From positions 1 through 55,561 of the forward strand of contig JAUMVD010000007.1 in assembly GCA_030530285.1 (NCBI GenBank): a stretch of DNA of 55,561 nucleotides, read 5' to 3'. Position numbers and translations under genes: made by a program. Source of the DNA: Bacillota bacterium. GTDB taxonomy: Bacteria; Bacillota; Clostridia; Peptostreptococcales; Anaerovoracaceae. A model generated the notes under the pieces. It was not told the DNA's origin. It did no database searches and saw only the letters and a list, made by a program, of their open reading frames with translations. This document shows, one piece after another, positions 52,816 to 55,561 of this stretch (its first letter is position 1; each line of letters opens with the position of its first letter).

Positions 52816-53622
52816 TCAAGCTGTGATCAGTGCCAGAGCCAGCACGCCGAACATCTCCGACATCGTGATCATGTGTCCCGAGATATCTCCGTTCATGCCG
52901 CCCAGTTTGCGGATGTCGTTTCTGGCCGTGAGCCCCGCGGCTGCTACCACCACGACGAACACGATGTTGCTGTAAAGCTCCGCGATCAGCGCCCACGGAC
53001 TTCCGCCGCTCATGATCAGCTCCGCCGCTGCCAGCACGATGAGCAGGATGATGAATGCGGGGATCGTGTTCTTCACCGTTCCCGGGCTTTGCTGCCCTGC
53101 GCCCGCACCGGCATACTGGCTGGTCGACATCGGCCGTTCCAGGATCACGGTGATGGCGCTCATGGCTCTGGAGGAAGTGAAGATCAGCACCAGCAGCACG
53201 CAGGCTTTGAGACTGAAATCCTCCGCCAGATCCACCATCGAACCTGCGAATATCATCATCATGAGCACCAGACAAATCAGCGCAAAGGCCCCCGAGTGGG
53301 AATCCTTCAGGATCCTGCGCCTTTGCTCCATGTCGGGATGCCGCGGCATGATGGCGTCGCTGCAGTCCATGAATCCGTCCAGGTGGATGAATCCCGTGAG
53401 CAGGAAGTATACGCCGCTTATCACCGCGCCTGTGAGCACTGCGCCCGCGCCCGCCAGCTCCAGCGCCCACCAGCAAAGGCAGACGATGGCGCCGATGAAT
53501 GTCCCCACCAGCGGGAACATGCCGATCTGGGCCAGGCGGTCTTCCTCCCGCCATTTCTTATATGGACATGGGATCCAGCAAAACATGCCCCATGCCATTA
53601 AAAATCCTCTGATATATTTCAT
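52816..53622 (-). CDS. cobS: Adenosylcobinamide-GDP ribazoletransferase (cobalamin synthase)
   Basis: The protein has 268 residues. CobS is an integral membrane enzyme that joins adenosylcobinamide-GDP and alpha-ribazole (or its phosphate) to make adenosylcobalamin (phosphate). Hydrophobic segments alternate through the protein, and the conserved stretch LLTGFIHLDGFMDCSDAIMPRH (about 90-111; the HxDGFxDxxD metal motif) is the family signature. Other family points are FPLVGTFIGA and SRAMSAITVI. AAGGATAGCT lies before the ATG. It is 10 bases after cobU. Confidence 0.95.
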   Translation of the reverse strand: MKYIRGFLMAWGMFCWIPCPYKKWREEDRLAQIGMFPLVGTFIGAIVCLCWWALELAGAGAVLTGAVISGVYFLLTGFIHLDGFMDCSDAIMPRHPDMEQRRRILKDSHSGAFALICLVLMMMIFAGSMVDLAEDFSLKACVLLVLIFTSSRAMSAITVILERPMSTSQYAGAGAGQQSPGTVKNTIPAFIILLIVLAAAELIMSGGSPWALIAELYSNIVFVVVVAAAGLTARNDIRKLGGMNGDISGHMITMSEMFGVLALALITA

Positions 53623-53632
53623 AGCTATCCTT

Positions 53633-54199
53633 CTATTTCCAGATCTCCTCTATCCCGTAGGTGATCTCCACAACCCGGTCGCACACAGCCGCCAGGGCTC
53701 TATCCGCGGCGGCAAGCGCCTTCCTGTAGTCTTCGGTGGACTGGCTGTACTCGCCCATGTCCCCGTAGATTCCGTCGGATACGAACACCGTGTTTCCCGT
53801 GGCCTTTGCAAAGGCCTCCATATCGCGTCTGACCCGGTCTGCCGCGGTGTCATCGTAAACAATCTCTGTTTCGCTATTGCCCTTGAGGCCGTCTACGCGC
53901 CGGAACATTTCGTTCTCCATGATGGCCGTGACGCTGTCCAGCAGGAATACCCCGCTGCGGTCCACCGCCGGATCATCCAGCAGCGCCGTCAGATTCAGGG
54001 GCTGCTCCAGGGTCTCGAATCCCCAGCCTTCCCGCTCCGAAAGGTGTCTTCTGATCCTCGCCCTGTCCTCCTCGTCTCTCGGTATCATGGTGGCGATGTA
54101 ATAGAGGGGTTTGCCAAGCTTCAGAGTCTGATCTCTGGCCGCCCTCTGGGCGTAATATGATTTGCCGTTTTTGCATCCGCCGCTGATGAATATGTTCAT
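53633..54199 (-). CDS. cobU: Adenosylcobinamide kinase / adenosylcobinamide-phosphate guanylyltransferase
   Basis: The protein has 188 residues, full length. CobU phosphorylates adenosylcobinamide and then transfers GMP from GTP. P-loop: SGGCKNGKSYYAQRAA (about 6-21). Next are YIATMIPRDEEDRARIRRHLSERE (about 34) with the H-x-x-x-R region that carries the GMP-accepting His, and DSVTAIMENEMF (about 88). Unlike many CobU proteins it ends EITYGIEEIWK without the usual G-I-P-x-x-L-K. It is 16 bases after cobT, before cobS. Confidence 0.93.
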   Translation of the reverse strand: MNIFISGGCKNGKSYYAQRAARDQTLKLGKPLYYIATMIPRDEEDRARIRRHLSEREGWGFETLEQPLNLTALLDDPAVDRSGVFLLDSVTAIMENEMFRRVDGLKGNSETEIVYDDTAADRVRRDMEAFAKATGNTVFVSDGIYGDMGEYSQSTEDYRKALAAADRALAAVCDRVVEITYGIEEIWK

Positions 54200-54214
54200 G
54201 CTCTTCCTCTGTCG

Positions 54215-55387
54215 TTATCTCTGGAACTTCTCGGTGCTTCTGATTTCTTCCAGATACCCGTCGTTGATTGCCGCTTCCTCAAAAGTCGCCATGTCGGTCA
54301 TGACCGCACACGCCCCTCTGACCACTTCAAACGTGATGGGACATCCGCTTCCTTCGCCCAGCCTCATGTCCAGCGACAGAAACGGTTCTATGCCCAGAAC
54401 TTCTGTTGCCGTCTTGTATCCGATCTCATATGACTTATGAGAAGCGATCATGTAATCCCTGGCTTCGGGAGCGATCACGCTGGCCGCCAAAGCCGCCACC
54501 ACGGAAATGTATCCGTCGATCACCACCGGCATCCTGTTTTTCGCTGCGCCCAGAAACGCCCCGGTCATGGCGCAGATGTCAAATCCGCCTATCGCGGCCA
54601 GCGCCTCGATCATCCTTTCTCTCCTGCCGGCATCACTGCCCTGGAGGATGCCGCCTTCTCTTCTGAACGTTTCGCTGACCTGATTGACGATTTCTTTTTT
54701 TCTCCTGAGGCCTTCATCGTTGACGCCGCCGCCTCTGCCGACGGTAACCTCCGCGTCTTCTCCGGTGATGGCCGATAATATGGCCGCGCTGGTGGTGGTG
54801 TTTCCTATCCCCATCTCGCCAACGCCCATGATATCAAAGCCTTTGGCCGCTATGGCGTCCGCCATCTCAAGGCCGGTCTCGATACACCGGATCGCTTCTT
54901 CCCGGCTCATGGCCGGGCCCTTTGCGATATTATCGGTCTGGCCTGTCTCGGGTCTGATCCGCCTGTTGACGATCTTGTGGGTATCATCGTTCTCAAAAGG
55001 CTCGCTGAGATACAGCTCCTCCGGAATGCCGTCCCTGACGCCCATATCGACGATGAGCAGCTCGCTGTCAAAGCACTTTGCCAGCGCTCCGACGCCGGTC
55101 AGCCGCCTGGTGAAGTTCACGGTCTGCGCCATCGTCACGCTCTGCGGCGCGGATGAAACGCCTTCGCAGGCGACCCCATTATCCGCGCAAAACACCGCGA
55201 CGCAGCCTTTGTCGATATTGTTGGTGATGTTGCCCGTTATGCCGGCGACCCTGATGGAGATCTCCTCCAGCAGTCCCAGACTCCCCGGAGGCTTGGCAAG
55301 ACTCGCCTGGCGCTTTCTGGCCTGCTCGATCGCCGCCGCGTCCGCAGGCCGTATTCTATCTAAGATTTCTGTTATCGTTTTATCCAT
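54215..55387 (-). CDS. cobT: Nicotinate-nucleotide-dimethylbenzimidazole phosphoribosyltransferase
   Basis: The protein has 390 residues from MDKTITEILDRIRPAD. The frame is open 50 codons further and would add a hydrophobic stretch (MIFIFAAFVLILLCIVMC), which is unusual for this soluble enzyme, so the shorter start is preferred; the ribosome site is weak (AGAGTG). CobT makes alpha-ribazole phosphate from a benzimidazole and nicotinate mononucleotide. Conserved stretches are QASLAKPPGSLGLLEE (about 33), VFCADNGV (about 70; the DNGV site), GVGEMGIGNTTTSAAIL (about 190), the catalytic-region GRGGGVNDEGLRRKK (about 220) and SYEIGYKTATEVLGIEPFLSLDMRLGEGSG (about 315). First gene of the cob operon. 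No cobalamin riboswitch is visible in the 170 bases upstream that the window shows. Confidence 0.95.
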   Translation of the reverse strand: MDKTITEILDRIRPADAAAIEQARKRQASLAKPPGSLGLLEEISIRVAGITGNITNNIDKGCVAVFCADNGVACEGVSSAPQSVTMAQTVNFTRRLTGVGALAKCFDSELLIVDMGVRDGIPEELYLSEPFENDDTHKIVNRRIRPETGQTDNIAKGPAMSREEAIRCIETGLEMADAIAAKGFDIMGVGEMGIGNTTTSAAILSAITGEDAEVTVGRGGGVNDEGLRRKKEIVNQVSETFRREGGILQGSDAGRRERMIEALAAIGGFDICAMTGAFLGAAKNRMPVVIDGYISVVAALAASVIAPEARDYMIASHKSYEIGYKTATEVLGIEPFLSLDMRLGEGSGCPITFEVVRGACAVMTDMATFEEAAINDGYLEEIRSTEKFQR

Positions 55388-55510
55388 TCTTTCACACTCT
55401 GAAATGCACATAACTATACATAATAATATTAACACAAAAGCCGCGAAAATAAAAATCATGGGAGTGCCGCGACAGGTTATCATCTGATTTGCCGTTCCCG
55501 GTTGTATTCG

Positions 55511-55553
55511 TTGTAGTTTTTGCGTTTCTGACGACAAAACTACAAAAAACGCA
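55511..55553. repeat. Interlocked inverted repeats (pseudoknot-like)
   Basis: TTGTAGTTTT (55511-55520) pairs with AAAACTACAA (55536-55545), 10 bases perfect; TGCGTTT (55521-55527) pairs with AAACGCA (55547-55553), 7 bases perfect. The order A-B-A'-B' cannot form nested hairpins but can form an H-type pseudoknot on either strand. It lies 120 bases upstream of the cobT start at the window end. No gene is supported in 55388-55561. Confidence 0.6.
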
Positions 55554-55561
55554 GTCGGATT

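Noticed and set aside
55388..55537. A membrane-anchored form of CobT from a start 50 codons upstream
   Set aside because: CobT is soluble elsewhere and the upstream start lacks a ribosome site. It is not fully excluded, since the site at the chosen start is also weak.

Overview
The window looks like chromosomal DNA of a Gram-positive anaerobe of the class Clostridia. The evidence is the set of neighbours (rho, a DUF1385 gene, prmC and rpmE; hslO with a DUF1934 gene; a DUF1846 gene; an EFR1-type ferredoxin; a butyrate-type 3-hydroxybutyryl-CoA dehydrogenase), strong AGGAGG-type ribosome sites, and very large signal-peptide-bearing surface proteins. A family such as Anaerovoracaceae is a guess. 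Almost every gene is on the minus strand. The exceptions are a MATE transporter, a small XRE regulator and an htrA-type protease. No rRNA, tRNA, CRISPR, phage or transposase gene was seen.

Layout: 0-3.2 kb encodes a secreted beta-helix-like protein whose last domain is cut short. 3.7-14.9 kb encodes a giant 3757-residue surface protein with 19 tandem repeats of about 90 residues and a three-helix membrane anchor. 15.2-17.9 kb is a small operon: histidine phosphatase, DUF218/SanA-like protein, YycJ-type metallo-hydrolase, rlmH. 17.9-19.3 kb is a divergent MATE transporter. 19.4-24.5 kb holds rpmE and the rho - DUF1385 - prmC - DUF362/ferredoxin operon. 24.6-36.1 kb is the most unusual part: three large secreted proteins behind a cobalamin riboswitch with its own intrinsic terminator. 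36.3-42.5 kb holds hbd, pgi, two XRE regulators, and the hslO - DUF1934 - 31-residue membrane peptide - DUF1846 operon. 42.7-44 kb is htrA. 44-50.8 kb holds a cytidylate-kinase-like gene, an EFR1 ferredoxin, metG, a CHAP-domain cell-wall hydrolase and tatD. 50.9-55.4 kb is the nucleotide-loop (late) cobalamin operon cobT - cobU - cobS - cobU-like - cobC-like phosphatase - cysK.

Main point: the riboswitch-controlled operon encodes a 1840-residue protein combining a DUF4430 domain (the family of the beta-domain of animal intrinsic factor and transcobalamin) with a C-terminal alpha/alpha-toroid region like their alpha-domain. A second DUF4430 protein lies in the same operon. A B12-sensing RNA ahead of transcobalamin-like secreted proteins, in a genome that also carries corrinoid loop-assembly genes, suggests a cell-surface corrinoid capture system. 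This is an inference from sequence. Binding is not shown by anything here.

Other points: hbd carries a short patch that looks like two compensating frameshifts through the NAD-binding loop. The CHAP hydrolase ends in a transglutaminase-like domain that appears to lack its catalytic Cys and His. cobS is followed by a shrunken CobU relative with a degenerate P-loop. Five secreted proteins share a lysine-rich fibronectin-type module and lack LPXTG motifs. Start sites were moved where a ribosome site or promoter decided the matter.
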